Shown in pieces: positions 1 through 7,974 of a stretch of 64,000 nucleotides of DNA (the first letter of the stretch is position 1; every line of letters begins with the position of its first letter). This DNA is from Actinomadura physcomitrii. GTDB taxonomy: Bacteria > Actinomycetota > Actinomycetes > Streptosporangiales > Streptosporangiaceae. The notes beneath the pieces were generated by a model. The model was not told where the DNA came from. It was given only the letters and a program-made list of their open reading frames with translations, and made no database searches. Location of the stretch: contig NZ_WBMS02000053.1 of assembly GCF_008923205.2 (NCBI RefSeq), forward strand, positions 1 to 64,000. The letters are read 5' to 3'. Both the position numbers and the translations under genes were made by a program.

Positions 1-43
1 AACGTGTGGAGTTGACCGGTACTAATAGGCCGAGTGGCTTGAA
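1..43 (+). rRNA. rrl: 23S ribosomal RNA, 3' end (partial)
   Basis: The window opens inside the highly conserved 3' terminus of bacterial 23S rRNA: the stretch around GACCGGTACTAATAGGCCGA is diagnostic for its last helix region. Only about 43 bases are present, so most of the gene lies upstream. The exact mature 3' end is estimated. It is followed by a spacer and 5S rRNA on the same strand, so this is the distal end of an rrn operon. Confidence 0.9.
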
Positions 44-98
44 CACACTGAACGTTCAAAGCATCTCGCTGTTGTGTGGAGTGTTCGCGTCCCTGTGT

Positions 99-123
99 GG
101 TTCCCGGGAAGCAACCGGGAACC
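99..123 (+). other. Stem-loop in the 23S-5S spacer
   Basis: A perfect 9-bp inverted repeat (GGTTCCCGG at 99-107, CCGGGAACC at 115-123) with a 7-base loop lies in the spacer between 23S and 5S rRNA. By position it is probably a precursor-rRNA folding or processing element rather than a terminator, because the 5S gene follows and there is no T tract. The rest of the spacer (44-206) shows no tRNA. Confidence 0.5.
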
Positions 124-206
124 CGTGTTGATAAGTGAAGATTTCTCGAGCCGGCTGCTCGGGACGTCGAGTTTGCCCACTCCTTAGTTGGGGTGGTGCG
201 TGAGGC

Positions 207-324
207 GTTCGGTGGTCATGGCGGAGGGGAAACACCCGGTCCCATTCCGAACCCGGAAGTTAAGCCCTTCAGCGCCGATGGTACTGCATGGGAGACTGTG
301 TGGGAGAGTAGGACACCGCCGGAC
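207..324 (+). rRNA. rrf: 5S ribosomal RNA
   Basis: The sequence starts GTTCGGTGG and ends CCGCCGGAC, which pair as helix I. Between them are the conserved 5S blocks CCATTCCGAACCCGGAAG and GATGGTACTGCATGGGAGAC. Length of about 118 nt fits actinomycete 5S rRNA. It lies some 160 nt after the 23S end, as expected for a 16S-23S-5S operon. Confidence 0.95.
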
Positions 325-334
325 ACATATTGGG

Positions 335-370
335 AAGGCCCCGCCGAAAGGCGGGGCCTTCCGCATTTTT
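335..370 (+). terminator. Intrinsic terminator of the rRNA operon
   Basis: A perfect 11-bp stem (AAGGCCCCGCC at 335-345, GGCGGGGCCTT at 350-360) with a GAAA tetraloop is followed within a few bases by a run of five T. It sits 10 nt past the 5S gene, the classic place for rrn operon termination. Confidence 0.9.
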
Positions 371-423
371 GGAGTGCCCGGGTCAGACATCCCTGGACGT
401 TGGATGTCAAGCGGCGAGGGTGT

Positions 424-776
424 GGTTGTGGTGTGACCAGGCGGTTGCCGACCTGGCGCAGGGCGGCGTTGTGGCCGATGTCGCGGGCGCGGAACTGGTC
501 GTAGTAGGCGCGGACGTGCGGGTCGTGCAGCAGGGCGCAGGAAGCCTGCATGTGCAGGGCGTCGACGAGGCGGTCGTTGTGGACGAACCGGGCCTGGACG
601 GTTCTGGTCTTGCCGGACTGGCGGGTGATCGGCGAGGTCCCGGCGTAGTTCTTGCAGGCCTTGGCCGAGGCATAGCGGCGGGGGCGTCTGCGAACTCGGC
701 GAGCACCCGGGCACCGAGGATCACGCCTACTCCCGGCTGGAAGCAGATGATCTCAGCGTCCGGGTGCCGGCCAAAA
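424..776 (-). mobile_element. IS110-family transposase remnant (frameshifted C-terminal part)
   Basis: On the minus strand two adjoining reading frames together match the C-terminal (IS116/IS110/IS902, Pfam Transposase_20) half of an IS110 transposase. One frame has QPGVGVILGARVLAEF (upstream part, around 776-715). The next frame reads ACKNYAGTSPITRQSGKT, ARFVHNDRLVDALHMQA, then RAYYDQFRARDIGHNAALRQ and GNRLV (about 690-430). The frame change near 700-715 and the absence of the N-terminal RuvC-like DEDD domain show it is dead. No flanking repeats are expected, since IS110 elements usually lack terminal inverted repeats. It abuts the 3' end of the TPR gene, which it appears to have truncated. 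Confidence 0.8.
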
Positions 777-1227
777 TGGGGCGCGGAAGGTGACGGGAGA
801 GCGCACCGAGCGCGAGAGCCGCCGCCTCGCGGTCACGGTCGAGATCGGTGAGCGCCAGGGCGAGGAAGGCCGTGACGGCGTCGTCGAGTTCGTCGGAGCC
901 GGCCTCACGCTCCGCTGCGAGCAGCCTGACGCTTTCCTCCGCCTCGCCGAGGTTCCGCAGCGTGCTGGCGAACTGGATGGTCGCCCGGCGGCGATGCGAG
1001 TCGGGCAGTCCCGCGGCGAACGCGCGCCGGTAATGCATGGCCGCCTCCGCTTCATGCCCGATGGAGTCGTGGGCGGAGGCCAGTTCGTACTCCGCAATGC
1101 CGTTACCGCTGGGAAGCTCGCTGGTCAGTTCCTTGACCTTGGCGAGGAACGCCTGCGGTTCGTGATCATCGAAGGCGGCCCAGAGGTCGGCGATGCGCCG
1201 GTGCCACCGTTCGTCCGGAGTGGTCAT
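727..1227 (-). CDS. TPR-repeat protein, C-terminus replaced by IS110-derived sequence
   Basis: The 166-residue product starts MTTPDERWHRRIADLWAAFD and contains helical tetratricopeptide-type repeats around residues 15-140 (ELASAHDSIGHEAEAAMHYRRA, then QFASTLRNLGEAEESVRLL, then FLALALTDLDRDREAAALAL). It resembles the short actinobacterial TPR proteins of about 160-170 residues, whose role is probably protein-protein interaction and is otherwise unknown. The ATG at 1227 was chosen because homology-like sequence begins there; an upstream in-frame extension to 1407 is low-complexity. After LGALSRHLPR the last 17 or so residues are read from the IS110 remnant out of frame, so the native C-terminal helix is missing and the gene may be non-functional. 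Confidence 0.6.
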   Translation of the reverse strand: MTTPDERWHRRIADLWAAFDDHEPQAFLAKVKELTSELPSGNGIAEYELASAHDSIGHEAEAAMHYRRAFAAGLPDSHRRRATIQFASTLRNLGEAEESVRLLAAEREAGSDELDDAVTAFLALALTDLDRDREAAALALGALSRHLPRPILAGTRTLRSSASSRE

Positions 1228-1437
1228 CCCGGAAGCTTTCCATATGGGTCGGTGGTTCGTCGGACGGCCGCTCGTCGTGGCCGTCGGCTGGCCACCGGGA
1301 GCGCTGCACCAAGGTGAACGAAGCAACGCGTGTGCAACGTGTGATGGGTGAGAATTGGACCTGTCCGGTGATGGCCGGACCATGGTCGCGCCGGTGCCAA
1401 CCCACACACTTGCACTGGCGCGGCCACCGGACCTCCC

Positions 1438-1698
1438 TCATACGTTCACGTGACGGTTCTCCGCGTTGGGCTCGTGCATCCGCGTTGTGTGACGTCCCGG
1501 TAGGCCGAAGAGGGCGGCTGCGGTCAGGACGCAGGCGGCGGCGATGATCGGAAGGGCGCCGGGGCCGGACGAGCCGATGACCCAGCCGCCCAGGCCCGCG
1601 CCGAGCGAGGTGCCGAGGTAGACGGCGCTGCTGCTGAGCGCGGGCACCTGGGGTCCCGCGTCGGGCCCGGTGAGCGTGAGGACGCGCGCCTGCACGGC
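1438..1698 (-). pseudogene. MFS transporter, C-terminal fragment
   Basis: About 85 codons on the minus strand encode the last two to three membrane segments of a DHA1-like drug-efflux MFS protein: QVPALSSSAVYLGTSLGAGLGG, WVIGSSGPGALPIIAAACVL and TAAALFGLP. A full protein would be about 390-400 residues. Upstream of roughly 1698 the frame no longer resembles a transporter, so the first 300 residues are gone. The breakpoint coincides with the start of another gene fragment on the opposite strand, which points to a deletion joining two partial genes. Confidence 0.65.
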
Positions 1699-1789
1699 CG
1701 GCGCCGAGCGGGAGCACCTGATGACCGCGCTCGAGAAGATCCACCGTGCCGCGACCGCCCTGCTCGAAGAGTCCCGTCCGGTCGGCTGA
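1699..1789 (+). pseudogene. 3' end of an unidentified gene, possibly a MarR-type regulator
   Basis: A plus-strand frame ending at the TGA of 1787-1789 reads AEREHLMTALEKIHRA then ATALLEES, a helical tail of the sort that ends MarR-family or similar dimeric regulators. There is no start codon or N-terminal domain, and the sequence begins exactly where the MFS fragment on the other strand stops. Regulator identity is a guess. It is listed because the frame has coding character and an abrupt break. Confidence 0.35.
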
Positions 1790-1905
1790 GCCGCGTCACG
1801 GGGGTGGAGCCGTCGCAGCGGCCCCGAGTTCACCGACGCAGGGAGGCGGTTCGCCGGCGGATATCGGTGCCTTGTTCTGTCGGAGGCCGTTGTTAGCGTG
1901 CGGCC

Positions 1906-2700
1906 ATGACTCTTCTCGGGACGTACGAGGACGGCGATTATCGAGCCGAATTCGGCACGCTCGTGGTCCGCGGATTCTGGCCTGCCGGTGTCGGAGGAAC
2001 GGGGGAACTCCGCCATCTGAACCTGCCCCTTCTGGCGGAGGACGCCTTCGCCGCGGGCGCGAAGAGCGACGTCGCGAGGGCGGGTGCCGGCTGGGTTCTC
2101 GGCACCGCCGCACCGCATGCCCACGTGCGTCTCGAGGCGTATGACGCCCCGCCCGGGAACGGCGCCGCCGGGTGGAGCGATGTGCTGGAAACGCCTTTCC
2201 TGACTTCCCGCGGCGAAGTCGGGCTCGCCCATGCGTGCGGCGGTGTTTCGCCATGGAACATGAAACTCGCGAAGCCCGGGCTTCATCGGCTTCGCGTTCT
2301 CCGCCGCCGGACCTCCGATGGGCACCGGTGGCTTCTGCAATTCTGGCCGGTGACCGGTTCGCCCGGGGCGCCGCGTTTCCTGGCCCGTTCCCGGCCCGCC
2401 GCCGGTACTGACCGTCCCGGGCACGGGGACAAGCGTTACGGGCCGCTGGCCATGGACGTGCTGTCGGTGGCGCTGTGGTCGCCCGGCCGCCACACCCGTG
2501 CGGCCCTGGCCGAACGCCTTCTGGCGACCCCGGAGCAAGTCCGCGAGGCCCTCCGCTACCTGACCCGGCGCGGGATGCTGCGCGTCGGCGGCGCCGACAC
2601 GGGCCCCGCGTCGACGATCGCGCTCGTCCCGCAGCGGTCGCGCCCTCCCGACGGGGGTGCTCCGCCGGCGGCGCGGCCTTGGCAGACGGCGGCGCGATGA
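1906..2700 (+). CDS. Hypothetical protein with C-terminal winged-helix-like segment
   Basis: A 264-residue protein of unknown function. Residues 1-165 are rich in beta-strand-like sequence with a DGDYRAEFGTLVVRGFWPAG start and a conserved-looking HRLRVLRRR...GHRWLLQFWP block. Residues 185-230 (MDVLSVALWSPGRHTRAALAERLLATPEQVREALRYLTRRGML) look like a winged-helix segment that splits a strand/turn with a helix pair, as in short DNA-binding modules. The last 30 residues are proline-rich and probably disordered. ATG at 1906 follows a spacer of 116 bp after the decayed region. No partner gene is evident, as the next gene is on the other strand. Confidence 0.6.
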   Translation: MTLLGTYEDGDYRAEFGTLVVRGFWPAGVGGTGELRHLNLPLLAEDAFAAGAKSDVARAGAGWVLGTAAPHAHVRLEAYDAPPGNGAAGWSDVLETPFLTSRGEVGLAHACGGVSPWNMKLAKPGLHRLRVLRRRTSDGHRWLLQFWPVTGSPGAPRFLARSRPAAGTDRPGHGDKRYGPLAMDVLSVALWSPGRHTRAALAERLLATPEQVREALRYLTRRGMLRVGGADTGPASTIALVPQRSRPPDGGAPPAARPWQTAAR

Positions 2701-2809
2701 GCGGACGTCGCTTCGCCGGCGGCGGAGCGGAAGGCGCCGCCCGGTTCAGGCGGTGGCGTTCGCGCGGATCGCTCGCGGGCAGGCCGGTCCGGTCGTCCGC
2801 CGCGGCCGG

Positions 2810-3550
2810 TCAGGCGGCGTAGTTGCGGACGAGGCGGAGCGCCTCGGCGGCGTCCGGGCCCTCGGCGCGAAGGACGGTCTGCTCGGGCGTGAGGCGGCGG
2901 GCGCCGACCCGGCAGAAGTCCGCGGCCGGACCGGTGATCCGGTTCGGCGCCCCGGGGTCGCCGAAGGTCCAGCGCGTCCCGTCCGGCGCGGTGAGGTCGC
3001 AGTGGACGGCCGCGTCGGGCCGGCCCGCGACCGAGAACGCGTAGGGGAGCGTCCGGTGGGCGAGCCAGGCGATGTGGTGCAGCCGGTCGGTGTCGGGGTA
3101 GTCGATGCCGAGCGGGACGGTGATGTCCTGCGCGTGCGCCCAGTGCTCGGCGAGCCGCGTCGTGGCGAGTGTGCGCGGGGAGAGGGACGTCCTGACCCAG
3201 GTGAGGCGGGTGCCCGGCGGGAAGGAGCGGAGCGTGCCCGGCGTGGCGAAGGCCGCCTTGCGCCAGCGGGCGAGGACGCTGTCCGCCGGGGCGCCGCGCT
3301 CGGCGGCGACGCGGTCGGCCATCGCGGCGTCGACGGTGGTCGCGGTGGACGGCAGGAACGCGCCGTCGCCGTCGCCGGCGGTGGCCGGCGTGCCGACCGC
3401 CTCCTCGCTCTGCGCGAGGTGCAGGACCACGTCGGAGACGGTCCAGCCCTCCGCGCCGGACGGAGCGGACCACTGCTCCGGGCTGAGCGCCGCCAGCACG
3501 GCGTCCAGTTGCCGGTACTCGGCCGCGAGGTCGTCCAGGACATCCGCCAT
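2810..3550 (-). CDS. TIGR03084-like DinB-fold metal-binding protein (maleylpyruvate isomerase family, mycothiol-linked)
   Basis: The 246-residue protein belongs to the DinB/YfiT four-helix fold used by mycothiol-dependent enzymes. The N-terminal part carries the typical LSPEQWSAPSGAEGWTVSD segment followed by VVLHLAQSEEAV with a metal-ligand His. A second His-containing helix, RLAEHWAHAQDI, lies mid-protein. The C-terminal 60-70 residues (DGTRWTFGDPGAPNRITGPAADFCRV) form the extra domain typical of the TIGR03084 subfamily. Members bind a divalent metal and are thought to act on mycothiol conjugates or as isomerases; the substrate here is unknown. It is a single gene with a short 5' region, divergent from the LysE fragment. 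Confidence 0.75.
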   Translation of the reverse strand: MADVLDDLAAEYRQLDAVLAALSPEQWSAPSGAEGWTVSDVVLHLAQSEEAVGTPATAGDGDGAFLPSTATTVDAAMADRVAAERGAPADSVLARWRKAAFATPGTLRSFPPGTRLTWVRTSLSPRTLATTRLAEHWAHAQDITVPLGIDYPDTDRLHHIAWLAHRTLPYAFSVAGRPDAAVHCDLTAPDGTRWTFGDPGAPNRITGPAADFCRVGARRLTPEQTVLRAEGPDAAEALRLVRNYAA

Positions 3551-3589
3551 GCGGCCACCATACCGACTGGAAGGCCAGGCGCGGCGGGC

Positions 3590-3945
3590 CCACCGCCGAG
3601 CCCGCCGAGCCCGTCGAGGAGGCCGCCGGGCCGGCCGTGGCGGGTTCCCGCCGGGCCGCGTTCCGGGCCGGGTTCGGGACGAACCTGCTGAACCCCAAGG
3701 CCGGGATCTTCTACATGAGCCTGATCCCGCAGTTCATGCCGCACGGGGCGCCGGCGTTCGGCACGACGCTCCTGTTCACCGCCATCGACGTCGCGGAGCT
3801 GGCCGTCTGGTACTGGCTGGTGTCCGGGGCGGCGGCGAAGCTGGCGGAGCGGCTGCGGCGGCCGCGGGTGCGGCGGCGCCTGGAGCAGGCGGCCGGGGTC
3901 GCGTTCCTCGGGTTCGCGGCGAACCTTCTCGCGGACCGCGCCTGA
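3590..3945 (+). pseudogene. LysE/RhtB-family exporter, C-terminal half only
   Basis: The frame reads EEAAGPAVAGSRRAAFRAGF, GTNLLNPKAGIFYMSLIPQF, then two hydrophobic segments ending ...RRLEQAAGVAFLGFAANLLA. NLLNPKAGIFYMSLIPQF is the diagnostic mid-protein motif of LysE/RhtB amino-acid exporters. Full-length family members have about 205 residues and six membrane spans; here only the last 115 or so exist and the N-terminal three spans are missing. An ATG-like start could be read at 3637 but no complete transporter can be made. It lies 30 bp before murA and may be transcribed with it. Confidence 0.75.
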
Positions 3946-3975
3946 CCGGTCCGGATCCGCCGTAGGCTTGCACGG

Positions 3976-5277
3976 GTGACCGAGAAGCTCTGGGAGATCG
4001 AACCGTCCGGGCCGCTGCGCGGCGACGTCACCGTCCGGGGGGCGAAGAACGCGGTCAGCAAGCACATGGTCGCGGCGATGCTCGGCACGGAGCCGAGCAC
4101 GATCCGCAACGCTCCCGACGTCGGTGAGGTCGGGATCACGGCGGGGATGCTCGAGCACATCGGGATGGCCGTGGAGCGGTCGGGCGGAGAGATCACCGTG
4201 GTGCCCGGGCCGGTCGCGGACCCGAGCGTCGGCAAGGCGTTCACCGGGCTGAACCGCATCCCGATCCTGATGCTGGGCCCGCTGCTGCACCTGGCGGGGG
4301 AGGCGTTCGTCCCGCTGGTCGGCGGCGACCCGATCGGGCGGCGGCCGGTCGACTTCCACGTGGCCGCGCTGCGCGCGTTCGGCGCCGAGGTGACGCTCGC
4401 CGCCGACGGCATCCACGCCCGCGCGTCCCGGCTGGTCGGGACGCGGATCGACCTGCCGTACCCGAGCGTCGGCGCCACCGAGACGGTGCTGCTCGCGGCG
4501 GTCAGGGCGCAGGGCAAGACGGTCATCCGGAACGCGGCGACCGAACCGGAGATCATCGAGCTGGCGCTGTTCCTGCAGCGGATGGGCGCGCGGATCTCGT
4601 TCGCGCCGGACCGCCGGATCGTCGTCGAGGGCGTCGAGCGCCTGGGCGGGGCGGTGACGCGGCTGGCGGGCGACCGGATCGAGGCGTTCTCCTACCTGGT
4701 GGCGGGCCTGGTGACCCGGGGCGAGGTGCGGGTGCACGGCTGCCCGCAGGACCGCCTCGTCACCGCGATCACCACGCTGGCCCGGATGGGCGCCCGGTTC
4801 GAGATCACCGACGAGTGGATCATGGCGTCGGCGCCGGACGGGCTGCGTCCCGCGGCCGTCCAGACCGACACCCACCCGGGGTTCGCGACGGACTGGCAGA
4901 CGCCGCTGATGGTGCTGTTCACGCAGGCGGACGGCATGTCGGTGCTGCACGAGACCGTGTACGAGAACCGGCTCGCCTACGTCCCGGCGCTGCAGAGCAT
5001 GGGCGCCGAGATCGAGGTCTACGACACCTGCCTCGGCGGTCCCGCGTGCCGCTACCACGACACGGCGGCGCTGCACTCGGCGGTCGTGCGCGGGGTGTCG
5101 AAGCTGCGCGGCGGGGACGTGACGATGCCGGACATCCGGGCCGGGTTCTCGGCGGTGCTCGCGGCGGCGGTCGCCGAGGGGCCGTCGACGCTGCGCGGCG
5201 TCCACCACATCGAGCGCGGCTACCACCGGCCCGTCGAGCAGTTCCGGGCGCTGGGCCTCGCCCTGCGCGCGGTCTAG
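3976..5277 (+). CDS. murA: UDP-N-acetylglucosamine 1-carboxyvinyltransferase (MurA-type)
   Basis: The 433-residue enzyme transfers enolpyruvate from PEP to UDP-GlcNAc in the first committed step of peptidoglycan synthesis in the cytoplasm. The UDP-GlcNAc-binding Lys24-Asn25 pair is in VRGAKNAVSKHM. The catalytic loop reads LVGGDPIGRRPVDFH, with Asp118 where Escherichia coli has Cys115, the change known to give fosfomycin insensitivity and common in actinobacteria. The DWQTPLMVLFTQA segment carries the conserved catalytic Asp. Start is GTG at 3976. Many actinomycetes have two MurA paralogues; whether this is the main one or the second copy cannot be told from the window. The preceding LysE fragment ends 30 bp upstream, so the promoter may lie within it. 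Confidence 0.85.
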   Translation: MTEKLWEIEPSGPLRGDVTVRGAKNAVSKHMVAAMLGTEPSTIRNAPDVGEVGITAGMLEHIGMAVERSGGEITVVPGPVADPSVGKAFTGLNRIPILMLGPLLHLAGEAFVPLVGGDPIGRRPVDFHVAALRAFGAEVTLAADGIHARASRLVGTRIDLPYPSVGATETVLLAAVRAQGKTVIRNAATEPEIIELALFLQRMGARISFAPDRRIVVEGVERLGGAVTRLAGDRIEAFSYLVAGLVTRGEVRVHGCPQDRLVTAITTLARMGARFEITDEWIMASAPDGLRPAAVQTDTHPGFATDWQTPLMVLFTQADGMSVLHETVYENRLAYVPALQSMGAEIEVYDTCLGGPACRYHDTAALHSAVVRGVSKLRGGDVTMPDIRAGFSAVLAAAVAEGPSTLRGVHHIERGYHRPVEQFRALGLALRAV

Positions 5278-5364
5278 CCGACCGCACCGCTCCGGACTCG
5301 CCCCTTACCCGGTGATGACCGAAACCTCCAAGACGGCGGCGCCGTCCGGGGCGAGGCTGGGGAC

Positions 5365-6243
5365 ATGAATCTCGACAAGGCCTCCGACTTCATGGCCACG
5401 CACGCGCGCCTGCTCGACCGCCGCCGTTTCGAGCTGCTCACCGGGGAGGGCGACCGGGACGCCGCGCTGGCGGCGCTGAACGCCTACCGGAACCCCGACG
5501 GCGGGTACGGCCACGGCCTCGAACCCGATCTGCGCTCGCGGACGAGTCAGCCCGGCCCGGCGCTGCACGCCTTCGAGGTGTTCGCCGAACTGGCACCCGC
5601 GGCGGCGCCCGAGGCGGCCGCGCTCTGCGACTGGCTGGAGACGGTGACGCTGCCGGACGGCGGCATCCCGTTCGGCGTGCGCGTCCCCGACCCGGCCGGA
5701 TGCGCGCCGTTCTGGGCGGGCGCCGACCCGGACGCGTCGTCGCTGCAGATCACCGCGGTGGTCGCCGCGACCGCGCACCGTGCCGCCGCGCATGACCCGG
5801 CGGTCGCCGCGCATCCGTGGCTCGCCCGCGCCACCCGCTTCTGCATGGACGCCGTCCGCGCGAAGACCGAGCTCCACGCGCTGGAGCTGGCGTTCGCCCT
5901 GTGGCTGCTGGACGCCGTGCACGCGACCGAACCGGAGGCGGCCGAACTGATCGCGCTGCTGGGCGAGCACATCCCGCCGGACGGGCTGGTCCCCGTCGCG
6001 GGCGGGCTGGAGGACGAGATGATGCGTCCGCTCGACTTCGCGCCGCTGCCGGGCACGCCCGTCCGGGCGCTGTTCGCGCCGGACGTCGTCGCCGCGGAAC
6101 TCGACCGGCTGGAGCGCGCGCAGGAGGCGGACGGCGGATGGCGCGTCGACTTCGCGAACTACTCGCCCGCCGCCGGACTGGAGTGGCGCGGCTACCAGAC
6201 CGTCAAGGCCGTCGCCATCCTGCGCGCCAACGGCCGCGGCTAG
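5365..6243 (+). CDS. Prenyltransferase/squalene-cyclase-like alpha-alpha toroid protein
   Basis: A 292-residue protein with the repeat signature of the squalene/oxidosqualene cyclase and prenyltransferase beta-subunit fold. QW-like blocks are NAYRNPDGGYGHGLEPDLRS (residues about 39-58), LPDGGIPFG (about 96-104) and AQEADGGWRVDF (about 252-263). It lacks the DxDD acid catalytic motif of class II cyclases and is much shorter than the roughly 630 residues of squalene-hopene cyclase, so cyclase activity is unlikely. Many such single-toroid proteins in actinomycetes have no known job. ATG at 5365 starts 87 bp after murA on the same strand. Confidence 0.6.
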   Translation: MNLDKASDFMATHARLLDRRRFELLTGEGDRDAALAALNAYRNPDGGYGHGLEPDLRSRTSQPGPALHAFEVFAELAPAAAPEAAALCDWLETVTLPDGGIPFGVRVPDPAGCAPFWAGADPDASSLQITAVVAATAHRAAAHDPAVAAHPWLARATRFCMDAVRAKTELHALELAFALWLLDAVHATEPEAAELIALLGEHIPPDGLVPVAGGLEDEMMRPLDFAPLPGTPVRALFAPDVVAAELDRLERAQEADGGWRVDFANYSPAAGLEWRGYQTVKAVAILRANGRG

Positions 6244-6395
6244 AGCGCCGGGCGGGAGCGTTCCCGCCGGTCGCCGTCGCGGCCGACGCGTCGGCGGTCG
6301 GCGGGCCGGTTTCCGGCCGTCCCGGCGCGTGATGAGCCGCCGTTCGCGGGAAGGGGTGTAGGGCCGCACCCGCGCACGGACGGAAGGGGATCCGG

Positions 6396-7922
6396 ATGCC
6401 GCCCAGGCCGACGGGGAACGTGCTGATCGTGGGCGCCGGTCCGACCGGGCTCCTGCTCGCCGGGGACCTCGCGGCGGCCGGCGTCGGATGCACCGTCCTG
6501 GAGCGGCGCCCGGCGGAGACCGACAACCTCACCCGCGCGTTCGCCGTGCACGCGCGGACGCTGGAGCTGCTCGACGCGCGCGGTGTCGCCGACGAGCTGG
6601 TCGCGACGGGGGAGCGGGTCGGCGGGCTGCGGCTGCTCGGCGCCGCCGCGCTGGATCTGTCCCGGCTCCCCGGCCGCTTCCCGTACGTGCTCGTCACGCC
6701 GCAGTACGAGACGGAGCGGGTGCTGCGCGAGCGCGCGCTGGCGGCCGGGGCGGAGATCGTCCACGGCGCGGAGGCGACCGGCCTCCGTCAGGACGCGGTG
6801 GGCGTGGACGTCGACGTCCGGATGGCCGGCGGGTCCACGGCGACCCGCCGCGCGTCCTACGTCGTCGGCGCCGACGGCGTCCGCAGCACCGTCCGCAAGG
6901 CGCTCGGCATGCCGTTCCCCGGCAGGGCCGTGGTGCGGTCGGTGATGCTGGCGGACGTGCGGCTGGACGACGCGCCCGCCGAGGTCCTCACCGCCGGGGC
7001 GTCCGGTGACGCGTTCGCGTTCATCGCGCCGTTCGGCTACGGCTGGTACCGGGTGATCGCCTGGGACCGCCGGCACCAGGCCGCCGACTCCGAGCCCGTC
7101 GACCTGGACGAGATCCGCGACGTCGCGCGCCGCGCCCTCGGCTCCGACCACGGAATGCGCGACCCGCGCTGGACGTCCCGGTTCCACAGCGACGAGCGGC
7201 AGGTGCCGCGCTACCGGGCGGGACGGGTGTTCCTCGCGGGCGACGCCGCGCACGTCCACTCCCCGGCGGGCGGCCAGGGCATGAACACCGGGATGCAGGA
7301 CGCGGCGAACCTCGGCTGGAAGCTCGCCGCCGAGCTGAACGGGTGGGCGCCGTCGTGGCTGCTGGACAGCTACCAGGAGGAGCGCCACCCGGTCGGCGTG
7401 CAGGTCCTGCGCGGCAGCGGGGCGCTGCTGAGGTTCGCCACGGTCGAGCAGCCGTGGCTGCGCCGCGGCCGGGCCGTCGCGGCGTGGGCGGCGACGCACG
7501 TGCGGCCGGTCGCGCGGCGGCTGGCCGGCGCGGTGTCCGGGATCGACGTCGCCTACCCGGCGCCGCGCGGCGCGCACCGCCTCACCGGGATGCGCGCCCC
7601 GGACGTCCCCGTCGCGGGCGCTCCGGGGCGCCTCTACCGGCTGCTCGGCGACGGGCGGTTCGTTCTCGTGGTCGCCGCGAACGACCCGGCGGTCACCTAC
7701 CTGGCGACCAAGCGGTGGGCGGGACGGGTGCACTGCGCGCTCGCCGGCGGCGCCACCCGCACGACGGCGCTGGTCCGGCCGGACGGCTACATCGCGTGGG
7801 CGTGCGACGAGACCGCGCCGGACCGGCGGGCCACCGCGATCCGGGAGGCGCTCGCGCAGTGGTGCGGGCGCCCGGAGGATCGTCCGGCGCACCACCGGGA
7901 ACGTCCCGCCCGGCCCGTCTGA
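6396..7922 (+). CDS. FAD-dependent aromatic monooxygenase (PHBH/UbiH class A)
   Basis: A 508-residue group A flavin monooxygenase. The FAD Rossmann motif is VLIVGAGPTGLLLAGDLAAAG (residues 9-29). The DG motif is VGADGVRSTVRKALG (about 154-168). The GD motif is RVFLAGDAAHVHSPAGGQGMN (about 278-298), followed by DAANLGWKLA. The C-terminal 120 residues form the thioredoxin-like domain found in PheA/MhpA-type phenol hydroxylases. These enzymes hydroxylate aromatic rings or modify polyketides using NAD(P)H and O2. The substrate cannot be read here. The start ATG is preceded by GGAAGGGG. It is 52 bp ahead of the aconitase-family gene on the same strand. It does not look like kynurenine monooxygenase. 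Confidence 0.8.
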   Translation: MPPRPTGNVLIVGAGPTGLLLAGDLAAAGVGCTVLERRPAETDNLTRAFAVHARTLELLDARGVADELVATGERVGGLRLLGAAALDLSRLPGRFPYVLVTPQYETERVLRERALAAGAEIVHGAEATGLRQDAVGVDVDVRMAGGSTATRRASYVVGADGVRSTVRKALGMPFPGRAVVRSVMLADVRLDDAPAEVLTAGASGDAFAFIAPFGYGWYRVIAWDRRHQAADSEPVDLDEIRDVARRALGSDHGMRDPRWTSRFHSDERQVPRYRAGRVFLAGDAAHVHSPAGGQGMNTGMQDAANLGWKLAAELNGWAPSWLLDSYQEERHPVGVQVLRGSGALLRFATVEQPWLRRGRAVAAWAATHVRPVARRLAGAVSGIDVAYPAPRGAHRLTGMRAPDVPVAGAPGRLYRLLGDGRFVLVVAANDPAVTYLATKRWAGRVHCALAGGATRTTALVRPDGYIAWACDETAPDRRATAIREALAQWCGRPEDRPAHHRERPARPV

Positions 7923-7974
7923 GCGCGCCCGGGCCCGTCCAGAGTCACGACCGGAGGGAGCGGAGGAACCGCCC

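Noticed and set aside
2746..5226. 826-codon open frame on the minus strand across murA and neighbours
   Set aside because: It runs antisense to murA and extends into the DinB-fold gene out of frame; its composition (Arg/Asp/Pro/Gly-rich with no motif) is that of GC-rich shadow frames.
5365..6243. Squalene-hopene cyclase
   Set aside because: The protein is less than half the normal length and lacks the DxDD catalytic motif.
6396..7922. FAD monooxygenase as the missing kynurenine 3-monooxygenase
   Set aside because: It has the C-terminal thioredoxin-like domain of phenol-hydroxylase-type enzymes rather than the membrane-anchored tail of kynurenine monooxygenase, and lies 38 kb away from the kynurenine operon.
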